A program made the translations under genes and the position numbers. Shown here one piece after another: positions 63,404 to 64,000 of a DNA stretch of 64,000 nucleotides (its first letter is position 1; every line of letters begins with the position of its first letter). The DNA lies in the NCBI GenBank assembly GCA_029834535.1, contig JAQMWT010000029.1, positions 62,001 through 126,000 on the forward strand, read 5' to 3'. The notes beneath the pieces are model-generated. The model was not told the origin of the DNA. It was given only the letters and a program-made list of their open reading frames with translations, and did no database searches. Source of the stretch: Chrysophaeum taylorii. Its lineage: Eukaryota; Sar; Pelagophyceae; Pelagomonadales; Pelagomonadaceae.

Positions 63404-64000
63404 CCCTCAGGACTCTAGGGAGTCCTCCCGCCGACGCTCTGCCACACGCACATCCTTGGAAAACAACATCCACTCTCACCTTGGAGGAGTAAGAAAAAAA
63501 AGCCTCTCGTCGCCACTTCCGCCGGTGCCCGTTGAAACAACAAAATGGGGCCGTTGAAAAGGAATATATATATGGGTATGGGGCCGTTGAAAAGGAAGTG
63601 TCTTGGTTTTTTCGCCCGCGCGATTTCCTTAGTATTATGCGCCAGAATTATTATCGGCAAAGCTCATCACTCGCGCGGGATGAGCCTGGCTATGAGTGAG
63701 GGACGGGACTGCTTGCGTTCGATGGGCCGTCCATGTCTGCGTCTCCTTCGAATATTTATTTGCAGCCCCGCACACGAATACGTCCTTTGCTGCTTCTCGG
63801 AATTAATCGTGCAAAATAAGTCTGTCTCTCTCTCTCTCTCCGACGTAATCCGCGAGGATGCTCTTCTTTTAGCGGCCAGGGCTTTCGGCGCCATCCTTGA
63901 CGCGCACGCAACCGCTGATGCGTGCCGATAGTGTTTGGTTTTCTAACCGCAAAATACAAATAATATACGATATAATATTAAAATAATATCATCGATATAA
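63404..64000. other. UEV upstream region and AT-rich right end
   Basis: A 17-bp direct repeat, ggggccgttgaaaagga, occurs at about 63,545 and 63,579, separated by an atatatatg segment. It could be a paired regulatory motif, but it is 140 bp upstream and otherwise unsupported. A (ct)n run lies at 63,824-63,840. From 63,940 the sequence is strongly AT-rich to the edge. No gene is seen. Confidence 0.4.

Noticed and set aside
1-64000. Prokaryotic operon or viral genome interpretation
   Set aside because: Spliceosomal introns, plastid pre-sequences, PRP38, FKBP-TPR, cyclin and Mms2 genes show a eukaryotic nuclear chromosome.

Overview
This window is nuclear DNA of a photosynthetic eukaryote, most likely a heterokont (stramenopile) alga close to the pelagophytes. 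A haptophyte cannot be excluded from sequence alone. The host genes are GC-rich with long Asp, Arg and Ser codon runs. At least seven contain very short GT-AG introns (37 to 172 nt). Several proteins begin with a signal peptide followed by an AxF-type motif (ATSF, AAFT, RGLAPFF), as expected for import into a secondary plastid. One protein carries a twin-Arg thylakoid signal.

Layout. Bases 1-15,200 are AT-richer and made of retrotransposon fossils. Two Ty1/copia-like copies lie on the minus strand (B, cut by the left window edge, and A). A different retroelement fragment (C) lies on the plus strand. A and C, and by nucleotide similarity also B, each carry a C5 cytosine DNA methyltransferase domain. 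A SINE-like retroposon with an (AGTT)n tail sits inside copy A, and a diverged relative occurs near 51 kb. Bases 15.2-17 kb are nearly empty.

From 17 to 28.9 kb there is a dense host block: an FG-GAP membrane protein, a RECQL4-like helicase, trehalase, an amino-acid permease and a coiled-coil protein. Bases 28.9-32 kb hold decayed coding DNA, two fold-back (inverted-repeat) elements and a broken transposase-like gene. From 32 to 38 kb come a thylakoid-lumen protein, an organellar tyrosyl-tRNA synthetase, a cyclin-Y/PHO80-like cyclin and a second amino-acid permease. Bases 38.1-39.7 kb are decayed.

From 40 to 50 kb lie a GT15-like mannosyltransferase, an Arc1/EMAPII-type tRNA-binding protein, a free-standing polyketide-dehydratase-like protein, a plastid Hsp70-like ATPase and a FYVE/lipase protein. 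From 52 kb to the end lie PRP38, two small membrane or secreted proteins, a Pro/Thr mucin-like protein, an acylated unknown protein, an FKBP-TPR immunophilin and an Mms2/Uev1 ubiquitin E2 variant.

The host genes do not form one pathway. They are packed head to head with 50-150 bp shared promoters, and in one case tandem with only 8 nt between them. Gene models with introns were built by hand from reading frame, GT-AG borders and family consensus. Family assignments rest on recalled motifs, not on searches.
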